A stretch of 64,000 bases of DNA, taken from Diadema setosum. Lineage: Eukaryota; Echinodermata; Echinoidea; Diadematoida; Diadematidae. Where the stretch lies: positions 5,339,544 through 5,403,543 of the forward strand of contig CM067070.1 of the NCBI GenBank assembly GCA_033980235.1, in the 5' to 3' direction. Below, one piece after another: positions 1 through 10,847 of this stretch. Each line of letters begins with the position of its first letter. Within the stretch, counting starts at the first letter, position 1. The notes beneath the pieces were generated by a model that was not told the origin of the DNA, searched no databases, and saw only the letters and a list, made by a program, of their open reading frames with translations. Both the position numbers and the translations under genes were made by a program.

Positions 1-337
1 ATAGCAAAACTCATGCTATATCACTTGAAATGATTTTGCCCTGTTTTGGTGCAAAAATCATGACAATTTGGAAAACACGCTGTCTTTTTCCCTGCAGACA
101 AGAACAAAAAGAATAAATTAAAGCAGTGTACACAATGTTTGTGTCATCATTTCAAAGCAATCAATAACACTCTTTCTTCAACATGAGAAATATAATTTTC
201 TTACAAATGCATGGAAACACATTTCTTTTGTCTCGTATTGTTCATGTTTCCAAGTCATTACCAGTCTTATTATCTATGGATAATAAGCACATTTGGTGTC
301 CTTTTGTCCTATCCGTGGAAATACGCGTACTTCTATC
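1..337 (-). other. 3' flank of the Gmr1-like element, no LTR recognised
   Basis: This is the sequence downstream of the pol stop codon in element orientation. I see no gene and no copy of the candidate LTR found near 9.9 kb. The 3' LTR is therefore probably beyond the window edge, or the element is truncated. Confidence 0.4.
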
Positions 338-3300
338 TTATCCACGGGACAAAGCGTCTGCAATGACATTGTCTTTTCCGCGTACGTGCTGTATCACGAG
401 GTTGTACTCCTGTAGCACTAGCGCCCATCTGGTTAGGCGTCCATTTTTGTTCCTCATTCGCGACAGGAACACAAGCGGATTGTGGTCGGTGTACACCAGC
501 ACTGGATACCTTGTAGTGTTCAGGTACACGTCAAAATGACGAAGAGCCATGACGAGCGCTAACGTCTCCTTCTCGACAGTGGAGTACTGTCGCTGATGTT
601 TGTTGAATTTTCTGGACATGTACGCGACGGGATGGTCAACTCCGTTGTCGTCCTTCTGCATCAGGGCTCCTCCTCCTCCTGTGTCACTCGCGTCCACCAT
701 AAGAATGAACTGCTTGTCGAAGTTCGGCGCTGCAAGAACCGGAGAACTCGCTAGCATTGCCTTCAGCCGGTTGAAAGCAACTTGACAGTCATCTGACCAC
801 TCGAACTGCGAATCTTTCCGCAACATGTTGGTGAGCGGTGTTGCAGCATCAGCGAAATTATGGCAGAACTTCCGATAGTAGCCAGTCATGCCCAGAAATC
901 GTCTCAGCTCTCGCTTACTCTGTGGGCGGGGAAAGTTCAGGATCGTCTCCACCTTTGCTTCAACAGGCTTGACGGAACCATGTCCCACAATATGACCCAG
1001 GAACACGACTTTTGCTCGGGCGAACTCACATTTCCTCAAGTTCACCGTAAGGTTGGCACTGGTCAAGCGGTCAAACAGTGCTCTGACTCTCAGAAGGTGG
1101 TCCTCCCATGTATGGCTGTACACTATGATGTCGTCGAGATACGCCTCGCATCCCGCCAAGCCAGACGTGACGGTGTTGATGAGTCTCTGGAATGTAGCGG
1201 GCGCGTTCTTCATCCCGAACGGCATCACTTTGTATTGGAAGAATCCGTCAGGAGTCACGAATGCAGACAGTTCTTTCGCTCTTTCACTGAGGGGAACCTG
1301 CCAGTACCCCTTCAAAAGGTCAAACTTACTGACGTATTTGGCATTCCCTACGCGATCAATGCAATCATCGATGCGGGGCAAAGGGTACGAGTCTGACTTT
1401 GTTTTCGAATTGAGCAACCTGTAATCCGTACAGAAACGCAAAGAACCATCCTGCTTTGGAACCAACACACAGGGAGAACTCCATCCACTCTTACTGGGCT
1501 CAATAAGGTCATGTTCAAGCATATATTGAACTTCCTTCCTCAGAACATCCATTTTCAATGGATTCACACGATATGGGTGTTGCTTGACAGGGGAGGAGTC
1601 CCCCACATCAACATCATGCACCACCACACTAGTACGACCTGGTACATCACTGAAGAGGTGTTCATACTCATGGACTACATCCATCACCTGAGCTCTCTCT
1701 ACTCCTGGAAGATGAGATAATGTGTCAGAAAGATTTGCTAACACCTCAGAATTCTTCAACATCAACTGCGGAATTTCCACATCATCACTCTCACTGTCTT
1801 CACCATCCACTTCACAACCGATTCCAACCGTAGCAACAGGCTTTTCTTTAGCCTCTTCAACATTTTCAACATACTCCTTTAGCATGTTGACATGACAGAG
1901 TCTTCTCCTCTTCCTCCTATCAGGTGTCAGGATGATGTAATTGACATCACTCACTCTTTTCTCAACCACATACGGCCCTGCATATCTAGCCTTCAAGGCA
2001 TCTCCTTGAAGAGGGAGCAACACAAGAACCTTAGAACCAGGCTCGAAATGCCTTTCTTTCACCTTCCGATCAAACAGTCTCTTCATGTTAGACTGAGCTG
2101 CCTTCAGATGACCTGCAGCTAATTCACGAGTACAAGAAAGTCTATCCTTGAACTGACACACATAGTCCAATAGGTTGGACTCCGGTTCAACCAAGATCTT
2201 TTCTTGCAAGATCTTCAAGGGACCACGAACTGAGTGTCCAAAGACCAGCTCGAAAGGACTGAATCCAAGAGATTCCTGGATCGATTCTCGAACTGCAAAC
2301 AAGAGGAGAGGAATACCCTCATCCCACTCTTTCTCGTGCTCACTGCAATACACATGCATCATATTCTTCAAGGTTTGGTGAAAGCGTTCAAGAGCTCCCT
2401 GGCTCTGTGGATGGTAAGCACTTGAGTTCTTACATTCTACACCTAACTCACTCATCACCTGTTGGAAGATTTTGGATGTGAAATTAGACCCTTGGTCTGA
2501 CTGCACACACTTTGGAAGTCCTACCATTGTGAAGAACTTCACAAGAGCTTTACTGACATTCTTGGCAGTAATCGTCCGTAATGGAATTGCCTCGGGGAAG
2601 CGGGTAGATGCACACATCATCGTCAGCAAATACTGATTACCCGACTTTGTCCTTGGGAGAGGACCGACACAATCCACAATGACCCGACTAAACGGTTCTT
2701 CGAAGGCCGGAATTGGCCTTAAAGGGGCAGGGGGAATCTTCTGGTTTGGCTTGCCAACTACCTGACACACATGGCAAGACCGACAAAACTCTGCGACGTC
2801 ATGTCGCAAACCTGGCCAGAAGAAATATCGAAGCACCTTCTCTTGGGTTTTGTTGATCCCCAAATGACCTGCCAATGGTGCTTCATGGGCAAGAGATATG
2901 ATCTCCTTCCGGTACATCTTTGGTACCACTACTTGATGAATATCTCGAAAATCCTCATCACTTGTGGCATCAGGAGGGCGCCACCTCCTCATCAAGATAC
3001 CATCCCTCTTGTAAAACTTCACAGTTTCATTCACTTCCTCATCCTCAGGTACAAGTGACTGTGCAAAACGCACTATTTCAGGGTCTTTGCCCTGCAATTC
3101 AACCAGACTCTGACGAGAAATCTCTGACATTTGACCATGGTCCATGTGTACATCATCACTACTGCTAGACTCTTCAAGTCTAGAGAAGAAAGTATCAGCC
3201 AAGATATCCTCTTGCTCCTCTTTCTCCAGTTCACGAGCCATTGACCTGGTAACAGCACATGAGGGAAACACATCAGGCATATCCTGAACCAATTTCTCTG

Positions 3301-4828
3301 TGGCTTCGTCAACCACGGGTGTCTTACTTGGGAGAAAGTGAGGCAAAACCTTCTCTCCAGCGATATCATTGCCGAGCAATAAGGTGACACCTTCGACTGG
3401 CAATGTAGGCAAAATACCTACTACAACTGAGCCACTGACAAGATCGCTCTTCAATTCAATATTATGAAGAGGCACTCGGACACTCCCACCTTCAACTCCC
3501 CTCACAAACACTTCTGAATCCACAGAAGATTCAACCGAAAAGGGCAATGTATTTGCACACAGGAGACTCTGTGATGCTCCTGTATCCCTCAAAATGTGAA
3601 CCTGAACCTGCTCACTATCAGGCGTCAAACTAACATACCCTGAAGATATGAAAGGTTTGTAATTCTCTGCCACCCGTTCAAACGATGGCAGATGATCTGT
3701 GCAAGTGATAGCAAAAGCATCTGGCAATGCTTTGGGGTTGCTAATCCCCTCTTTTTCTCGCTTCTTCTTCAACTTCCAGCAAGCTGACATCACATGTCCA
3801 TCCTTCTTGCAATAGAAGCAAGCCTTGTTCAGCTTTTGATCAAGATCGGGCTTGGGAATGCTCGGAGCAACAGCTCCTTTTCTTGGCACACCCTGGCCTC
3901 CTTTCTTGCTTGAAGAAAGTTTGAAAGTACCCTTGTGCGTAAGCACATACTCATCAAGGAGGACAGCAGCTCTCCTGGCACCATTCACTTCCCTTTCCTC
4001 CAGGTACTGCCGCTGATCTGGCTGAACACACCTCTTCACCTCCTCTAACAATACCAACTCTTTCAGTTTGTGGAAATCATCAACACCAGACGACCTTAAC
4101 CAGTGTTCGAAATGGGTCTGCTTGTGTTGCACAAAATCAACAAATGTCTGATCATCCCGTCTCCTATAATTCCGAAACAGTTGCCTGTGGGCTTCCGGCA
4201 CCAACTCGTACGCCCTTAACACGGAACTCTTCAAATTCTCATAGTCAGAACACTCTTGGATAGTGAGAGACGCATAGACCTCTTGGGCCTTCCCTACCAG
4301 CGAGCTCTGTATCAATGTCGGCCACACTTCCTTGGGCCATTCTAAACTCACAGCCACTTTTTCAAAGTGCTGGAAAAACTCTTCTACCCGGTCTTCACGA
4401 AATTTCGGCACCAACTGAGATTGCCTTAATGCATCAAATTTTGATGACTTTGCTGAACTGCTGGAAGAAGGTTCATTCGATTTTGCATCGATTGACTTGA
4501 TTTCGAGTTCTATTTTCTTTGCCTCGACTTCCAGCTGCTTCATCCGAAGCTGGATCTCAATTTTCTTCAATTCACTTTCTGCAGGGGTTACCAAAGGTGT
4601 GATAATTTCACCATCATCTGTCCCTGCTTCATCCTCTGACAAAGAGGCAGGCCAGATACCAGTATTGGTAAAAAACTCAGAAATTGTGTCCTTGATCTCT
4701 GCTTTTCGATCCGATGTTTTGATCGGGATTTCTAAAATTCGAGCAACTTCCACCAGTTCTGCCTTCCTCAGGTTATTAAAACCTTCCTGAGTGGGTTCAT
4801 CAACAAAGCTCTGCACGACATCAGCCAT
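338..4828 (-). CDS. Gmr1-like Ty3/gypsy retrotransposon Gag-Pol polyprotein (integrase before RT)
   Basis: One uninterrupted 1,496-codon frame. In order it shows: a Gag region (about 1-330) with an acidic/coiled N-terminus; a CCHC zinc knuckle (C-x2-C-x4-H-x4-C, about 336-349); an aspartic protease motif DTGAS (about 414); an H2C2 integrase zinc finger (about 646-687); the integrase core with VDC, SDQG and the Glu of GALERFHQ (about 718, 777, 812); then reverse transcriptase starting near 1086 with YLDD (about 1231); and RNase H (VDAS near 1378, TDHNP, ending ADALSRG). Integrase upstream of RT is the Ty1/copia order, but the RT and integrase are gypsy-like, which is the published hallmark of deuterostome Gmr1-like elements. 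No env is present. The frame lacks stops and frameshifts, so insertion was recent or the copy is under constraint. The start is the first Met (MADVVQSF), just inside the open frame. Confidence 0.95.
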   Translation of the reverse strand: MADVVQSFVDEPTQEGFNNLRKAELVEVARILEIPIKTSDRKAEIKDTISEFFTNTGIWPASLSEDEAGTDDGEIITPLVTPAESELKKIEIQLRMKQLEVEAKKIELEIKSIDAKSNEPSSSSSAKSSKFDALRQSQLVPKFREDRVEEFFQHFEKVAVSLEWPKEVWPTLIQSSLVGKAQEVYASLTIQECSDYENLKSSVLRAYELVPEAHRQLFRNYRRRDDQTFVDFVQHKQTHFEHWLRSSGVDDFHKLKELVLLEEVKRCVQPDQRQYLEEREVNGARRAAVLLDEYVLTHKGTFKLSSSKKGGQGVPRKGAVAPSIPKPDLDQKLNKACFYCKKDGHVMSACWKLKKKREKEGISNPKALPDAFAITCTDHLPSFERVAENYKPFISSGYVSLTPDSEQVQVHILRDTGASQSLLCANTLPFSVESSVDSEVFVRGVEGGSVRVPLHNIELKSDLVSGSVVVGILPTLPVEGVTLLLGNDIAGEKVLPHFLPSKTPVVDEATEKLVQDMPDVFPSCAVTRSMARELEKEEQEDILADTFFSRLEESSSSDDVHMDHGQMSEISRQSLVELQGKDPEIVRFAQSLVPEDEEVNETVKFYKRDGILMRRWRPPDATSDEDFRDIHQVVVPKMYRKEIISLAHEAPLAGHLGINKTQEKVLRYFFWPGLRHDVAEFCRSCHVCQVVGKPNQKIPPAPLRPIPAFEEPFSRVIVDCVGPLPRTKSGNQYLLTMMCASTRFPEAIPLRTITAKNVSKALVKFFTMVGLPKCVQSDQGSNFTSKIFQQVMSELGVECKNSSAYHPQSQGALERFHQTLKNMMHVYCSEHEKEWDEGIPLLLFAVRESIQESLGFSPFELVFGHSVRGPLKILQEKILVEPESNLLDYVCQFKDRLSCTRELAAGHLKAAQSNMKRLFDRKVKERHFEPGSKVLVLLPLQGDALKARYAGPYVVEKRVSDVNYIILTPDRRKRRRLCHVNMLKEYVENVEEAKEKPVATVGIGCEVDGEDSESDDVEIPQLMLKNSEVLANLSDTLSHLPGVERAQVMDVVHEYEHLFSDVPGRTSVVVHDVDVGDSSPVKQHPYRVNPLKMDVLRKEVQYMLEHDLIEPSKSGWSSPCVLVPKQDGSLRFCTDYRLLNSKTKSDSYPLPRIDDCIDRVGNAKYVSKFDLLKGYWQVPLSERAKELSAFVTPDGFFQYKVMPFGMKNAPATFQRLINTVTSGLAGCEAYLDDIIVYSHTWEDHLLRVRALFDRLTSANLTVNLRKCEFARAKVVFLGHIVGHGSVKPVEAKVETILNFPRPQSKRELRRFLGMTGYYRKFCHNFADAATPLTNMLRKDSQFEWSDDCQVAFNRLKAMLASSPVLAAPNFDKQFILMVDASDTGGGGALMQKDDNGVDHPVAYMSRKFNKHQRQYSTVEKETLALVMALRHFDVYLNTTRYPVLVYTDHNPLVFLSRMRNKNGRLTRWALVLQEYNLVIQHVRGKDNVIADALSRG

Positions 4829-5580
4829 TGTGGGAATATCAAAATCAAAACTTGCAAGAAGTCACAAATCCTCACAAAACTACAAAGCCTTAACAAAAGA
4901 AATGCACTGCATATGAGTACACAGGTATGCATGAACCCAGTCACACGCGCAGAACAGGCAAAAATTTTCTACGATAAGCAGAAAACATCAAAATCCCTAT
5001 AAAGCCTTCGAATCAGGCATACAATCAGAACACCACGGCATCACATTAGCATGTGATCTAAGGACATAGAGTGAGTATACACACTCACTACAAACGACCA
5101 CATAGCACGATTGTGCAAACCAAGGAAAATATATCAAAGCCTTTAACCGAGGCTAATCTTCCTGAAAATTCGGCGTGACCCGTAGCCAATGTGTACGCAA
5201 GCCCCCACACATACACATCCAGCATACGCACACTCACAAACTGCACCAGCCCTACACACACGTATGTTACGTTAACACAGAAGCAATGGACAGCTTACGC
5301 GCGCAGCCATATTGTGCACATCCGCCGAGAGAGGGCTCACTTTATCATTCATAAAAAATACTTTGATTCGAGTTCCGTTCGAAACCGATCAAATGAGCGA
5401 GGGTGGTGACTCAAGATCTGACGTCATTAGAAAAACTCAGAGTGGTTTCCAAACATGTTTCAGAGAAAATCCCGAAGAGCAAGATATACCCAATCTCTGA
5501 TAAAAATTAGAACGTTCCTAGCAAAACATTCAACTCGCAATGGGTCGACGTTTGAAGTCATGTCGCTGTCATGACGAGTT
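4829..5580 (-). other. Probable untranslated leader upstream of gag
   Basis: A non-coding stretch rich in CA, CACAC and short direct repeats lies immediately 5' of the gag start. Its base composition resembles the 9.1-9.85 kb repeat tract, so both may be parts of one long retroelement leader interrupted by other sequence. No open frame with family features is visible. Confidence 0.4.
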
Positions 5581-5844
5581 GGTCCCATGGGACACACAGA
5601 GAGGATCGTAATTACGATCAATTTTCAGCTTATTTTCTTCACTTTTTCGGTGTTTCGACGGGATTTTTCTGTGAAATGTGATGGCCTGTTTGACATTATT
5701 CAGGACATTCCTGTTAAGTTCATGTGGTTCCTGTTCATCTTAGAATTTTTTTGCGAATCATTTATTACCCTTGAATTTGACCTTGTGCACTGCTCAGGGC
5801 AGTTCGATTTACACTTTACGGCAAATCAAATATATGGTCACCAC

Positions 5845-5935
5845 ACGGGCCGCGACACGGGACCGCGGAGCCGAGCGCCGCGCCGCGGGCGGGCCGGGGC
5901 CAGAGGGCTAGGGCGGGTGGTGGCCAAGGTTACGG
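5845..5935. other. Isolated very GC-rich block
   Basis: About 90 bp made almost only of G and C, with CCGCGG, GCGCCGCGCC and GGGCGGGCC words, sits in AT-rich surroundings. It has no splice or coding pattern I can interpret. It could be a CpG-type promoter fragment, part of a retroelement regulatory region, or foreign or assembly sequence. Confidence 0.5.
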
Positions 5936-5949
5936 AAGGATTGTGCCAG

Positions 5950-8900
5950 TAATTCATCCCACGAACTCCTGTACCGGTACATCGTGCTACTACTGTTACA
6001 ATCAAAACTTCCACAAATGAAAAACGACTTGACTGTACAGGAGAGAACACATAACTTTTACAAAGACTGCACAGTTCACTTTGCACACCAGTGACTGTGC
6101 ACAAAAGCCAAGCGGACAACACTAAGCACTGCTAAGGCAGGCAAATGTCTGTCCATCAGTCACCATTGACTGCTCATCATTTCAACCATGTTCATTACCA
6201 TTGCACCATCAGTTGACAGAAAAAAAAAACACATTAGTTTGCCAACAATTTCATTTGAGAGAGCAGTAAAGTCCAGGCTGACTGACCAGCACTGACTTGA
6301 AATCTCTCAAAGTGTGGAGGCAAAATTAATCTTGACACATTTTTAGCATTCAGCAGTCTCAAGAATTTCTCTGTTGTCTTTGTCACGACATTGTGATTAG
6401 TGTTAATTGTAGCACGCCCTATTGAAACATGTTGATCACCTTGTTTTTATTTCATTTTTATTGCTATTGTTTAATTATCAGCTTTGTTGAAAAGTTTCAA
6501 TTGATTGCCCCCCCCCCCCAACTCATAAAGCGCTCATTCAAGTCATGTTGAAGTCTTCTAAATATGTGTGCACTGCAAGCATAGTATCCACAGTTCAAGA
6601 CTTAATTGTTTAACGCCATCACACAGCAGTACTTTACTACCTCTACATATATTTACATCTGCACGTTTCGTTGCTTTGCTCACTGAAAACAACAACAAAA
6701 CAAACGACCTCACCCACATCCATTGCACCAACTGCATTATTTAGTACCGGTACATGTTTTAGCATAAATCTGTACATGTACTTCCTTATTCAAGTAAGAA
6801 TGAAATTACATCTGTGCAGCAGCTATTTTTTTTTTTTTTTTTTTTTATGAGCAGTGGATGGAAAGTCAACATACATCACTACCTGTAGCTGAATACTCTT
6901 TCAGGTCGTGTAACACTGTTGTTTGTGATGTTGAATTCATTAACATTGATAAATGATAAAAATAAAAAAGTAAACCACATGCACTCTGTCACTTTCTTGA
7001 GACCAAAATAATATTCCAACAGTCCCTATATTTAGTACTGTAAATGAATGATATTCTCCATTGCAGGCAGCAAAAAAAAAAAAAAAAAAAAAAAAAATGA
7101 AAATGTTTGCAAGTCTCAGCATCACACCAAATTCATGTCACTCTCTACTAGCATGACTAGTACCGCTACCATGGTACCTGCAATATTTTTATATCAAACG
7201 CATTCTAACTCTGGCATAGCTTAAAACAGAAAAAATACAAATAAGCAGCTAGAAGTGTGGGTGGATGATGACCATAGCCTGAGGTTGCTACAGTACTCTC
7301 GTTAGAACACAGTTGCAACATTACATGTACTGGCTCTTTGTTGTTGTTTTTTTTTTCTTCTTCCAGTCTTCTTCTGTTATTTTAGTCATTTGTTGGGTTA
7401 CAAGAAAACAATGTAACCCAAGAAAGACATCCCAAAGACGTCCTTGCAGAACGCAAGTCCACCACAGCGACAAATATGAGGTGACAAGTGCATGGTTGAA
7501 TATTATGGACAGGGTGTTTTCTTATATGTATGTTACCGAGTATTGTAGTAGATACTTTTCACACTTTTAAGGCCTACTGGTCATGGCCACATTTAATTTA
7601 TGTGCACCTAAAAAATATAAAGCACTATATTTTCATTCTTTGTTGTTGTTGTTTTTTTTTTCAATTAGCAATTGATTGCATCAATGTCATATTTTGTCAT
7701 TATATCATCATTGGTAAACAATTTCACCTTCATCATTGTGTTGGAGTGAGTGGATATAAACATTGCAAAAGCTGAAGGCAAATGTGTAACCATACTGATA
7801 ATAGGCCCTACTCACAAATATCACATACAGTATATAATATAGACGAATCTATATCAAATCTACCTATTATGTACTCCTTTTCCAATTTCTTGAAGGCATT
7901 TGTATAGGCCTAAATCCAAAAAAAGCATGCCTGAACCACCGTTACCAGGTCCATGGTATGGAGACTTGAAGGTAATTTAGTAAGGTTATAGAACATCGAC
8001 GCCTGGACAGATATTACAAATTGCCCAAACTGATAAATCTTAAAAAAAAAACACAAAAAACCATTCATATTTAGAAGCTAGTACTGGTTATCCAGGCTAC
8101 ATACACTACAGTACACAGTTATCCCAAAGCAAAATTGTACATAAAGTGAGACTTAAGCAGCTTAGATTCAGACCCTCTCGTAAGCAAGCCAAAGCAGTAT
8201 CCGACTTCACACAGAACTTTCACGTTTTAACAAAACCTTATTAACCAAGGAACCATGCAGCAAAGAATGCATTCTGCACAAAAAACCAGCCTAACCTACA
8301 AAATAGCACGACATAACGCAGTTGCCATAGGCATGCGCCAAAATGCACGTTCAAGCGTCGAACAACGAACGATGTGGGACTGAATCTCTGCGCCTACGCA
8401 CAAGGCGGAAGCGCGAGCGCCACTCCGATAAAAATAAAATTCTGCGGCTCTTACATCGGGAAAGTATCTTGTATTTTTCCCCTAAAGGGAAAAAAAATGT
8501 AATACCAAGTGCAATCTATCTAATCGTTATTACACAAAAAACTAACTTCACCGGAGATCATAATCATGTCACCTCGATATCCCCCAAAATTAACGCTAGC
8601 AACACAATAACTCTGATTTTAGTAGCCCATCGGGCTCACGAGACGCTATTGTACCCCTTCTTTAGGAGAATGGGTAGATAAGCAAAAAATTCTAAGATGG
8701 AAACCGATTGCACGAAACAGGCAGGCATGACCTCTTTCATTCAAATCCAAGAGGAATAAATATAAAAAAATCCCCCAAAAATGTTATTAATACTATTACG
8801 ATGACGTAAAAATAATTGACATAATGTGATATTTAATACATGAAATTAAGGGTGCAAAAATAACTACTTATATGGAATTTTTAGTGAGATTTTGCAACTA

Positions 8901-9130
8901 TGACTGGAGTGTTTTAAATGCATGAATATGTATGAAATAAAGATACCTATACTTTCCACCCTTTTTTGTTTTTCTTTTATTTAGTGCTTATTCAATATAG
9001 GGGTAATTAAAAAAGCAGGGATCATAAACGATAAATTGTTTATGCTATCAAGGTCGATTACGTCACAATCAATAATGCCGCGGCCCGTAATTTGTCCCTG
9101 CCGTGCATACGTGCACACGACGCGCTAGAC
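5950..9130. other. Unassigned AT-rich sequence
   Basis: No gene is recognised. It contains homopolymer runs (A/T tracts near 6,830, 7,070 and 7,350, a C tract near 6,510) and generic AT-rich sequence. It may be an insertion between the gag leader and the repeat/LTR region at 9.1-10.2 kb, but no target-site duplication could be fixed. Confidence 0.4.
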
Positions 9131-9204
9131 CGACCGTCTGCGACTACAAAACACGTGCGAGCCCAATGCGCAATACCCACGCTATGCACTATATACGCAC
9201 ACAA

Positions 9205-9860
9205 CTGAACGTGAGAATCCTCACCCAAATCGGTCTACACAAGACCTTCATGCAAAAACGACAAACGTCCCAAACGTGAGAATCCTCACCAAAATCTGCA
9301 CTACCAGGCCTTCACACAAAATGTAGCCTATACAACTACTAACACAGTCAATGACTGCCAAAGCCTACGCAGCATAAATGTTATACACAACGTGCACAAC
9401 CAAACGTGAGAATCCTCACCAAAATCTGCACGAGGCCTTCACACAAAACGTAGTCTAAAAACTACAAACACAGTCAATGACTGCCAAAGCCTACGCAGCA
9501 TAAATGTTATACACAATAAATGTGCACAACCAAACGTGAAAATCTTCACCAAAACGCATGTGGCCTGTCAAAACCAACATGCAAACAATGCAGGCCCAAT
9601 ACATAAGCCTGTCATCGACGCTATACACTTGTCTACATACTAAAACAAACGTGTACAGCCAAACGTGAGAGTCCTCACCAAAACGCATGAGGCCTAATAG
9701 AACCTACATGCAAGCAGGTACATAGGCCCGATACGACATGAGCCTATTACACCATCGACGCTATACACTACGTACTTACAGCACACGTGTACAACCAGAC
9801 GTGAGAGTCCTCACCACAATCCGCATGGAACATGCGAAAGAAAACGGCTTGTCTGTTCAT
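9205..9860. repeat. Degenerate tandem repeat, period about 130 bp
   Basis: A motif AACGTGAGAATCCTCACC or a close variant recurs at about 9,211, 9,276, 9,406, 9,536, 9,665 and 9,801. The spacings are about 65, 130, 130, 129 and 136. The words AGGCCTTCACACAAAA, GTCAATGACTGCCAAAGCC and GACGCTATACACT recur between motifs. The core is a small hairpin (GTGAG-AATC-CTCAC). The array ends next to the candidate primer-binding site. Confidence 0.75.
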
Positions 9861-9861
9861 T

Positions 9862-9878
9862 TTCCCGGACAAGGTCCC
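9862..9878 (-). promoter_or_regulatory. Candidate retroelement primer-binding site (tRNA-Pro-like)
   Basis: On the minus strand this reads TGGGACCTTGTCCGGGA. Its complement looks like a tRNA 3' end: CCCGG T-stem, seven acceptor bases, a C discriminator, then CCA. It resembles the tRNA-Pro 3' end with mismatches. Three bases (AAT) separate it from a minus-strand sequence ending TGACA, as expected for an LTR end. It is about 5 kb from gag, unusually far, so it may belong to another element. A weaker TGGGACC word lies near 5,585. Confidence 0.4.
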
Positions 9879-9881
9879 AAT

Positions 9882-10250
9882 TTGTCACGACTCAATCCAA
9901 TCACCACATCATGACAATCAAAATGTTCCGCTCCATTCCTGGCAGATCGCACCCAAACCATCACAACAATGTTGCAAAAGACCACGATTGGGAAGCCATG
10001 TCTTGATCTGAGAGCGATAACTTGCTGCGGACCGCTTTATTGGTATTAGCCTTGTTCAAGGCGCATCACACTACAGGATCGGGTTTGATAAATCATCATG
10101 TTATATATCATGCTAAACACAAGGCAAGGCATATGATATCAAAATACAAAGTTAAACTGATTCTAAATGACAGTTTGTTTGTTTTTTTTTTTTTAGCAAC
10201 ACCACAATTGGTACAGGTATCATTTTTTTTTCAATTTAATTTTCAATGAA
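9882..10250 (-). repeat. Candidate 5' LTR (outer edge not located)
   Basis: In plus orientation the segment begins TGTCACGAC next to the candidate primer-binding site. On the minus strand it carries a TATA-like ATATATAA near 10,108-10,100 and AATAAA at 10,041-10,036, spaced as in a U3-R-U5 arrangement. No second LTR copy is seen in the window, so the call is tentative and the upper boundary is a guess. Confidence 0.35.
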
Positions 10251-10813
10251 TTTATACTGTATCTCAAAACAATAGGTAATGCAATGTACATAATGTTGTA
10301 ATATGAAATATCATATTTTCATCACATTTAGATTAACAATTCGTTTGATTGCTATCAATGGAAATTGCAGTCTAAACCAAAGAAATAAACTAAGAAATAC
10401 AGAATGTATTACAAGTTGTATTGTTACTCGTACAGAAATGAAAAGTCTGTAAGGGAAAGGTCTGAGGGGTAAGAGTGATTTAATGATAAAATAACGTTGC
10501 TTGATAGAAAGAATATACAAACAAACCTAACGAATCTGCATCAATCAAACCGGTAAATGTCTTGGAAGGCATGTATCCAACTGTCCACTGTTCAGGTCAG
10601 TTGAAATCTGTCCAATTTATGACTTTCTCGCGTGTGTGTGTGTGTTTTTTTTTTTTTTTTTTGGGGGGGGGGGTCTATAATGACGCCCTTATCTGGGTTG
10701 CAGTTTTCACATGTCTTCAATTACACGATGAATAACATTAATTTCTTCTTCTTACGTCATAATAATGTTTAATTGCATATCAACGTGGTACTAAATAATG
10801 CAGCAATGACACG

Positions 10814-10847
<34 letters not shown>

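Noticed and set aside
860..1424. Plus-strand open frames of 120-180 codons
   Set aside because: They are antisense to the reverse transcriptase region of the Gag-Pol frame and show no features of their own.
338..4828. Endogenous retrovirus
   Set aside because: No env frame is present, and the domain order and zinc knuckle fit a Gmr1-like LTR retrotransposon.
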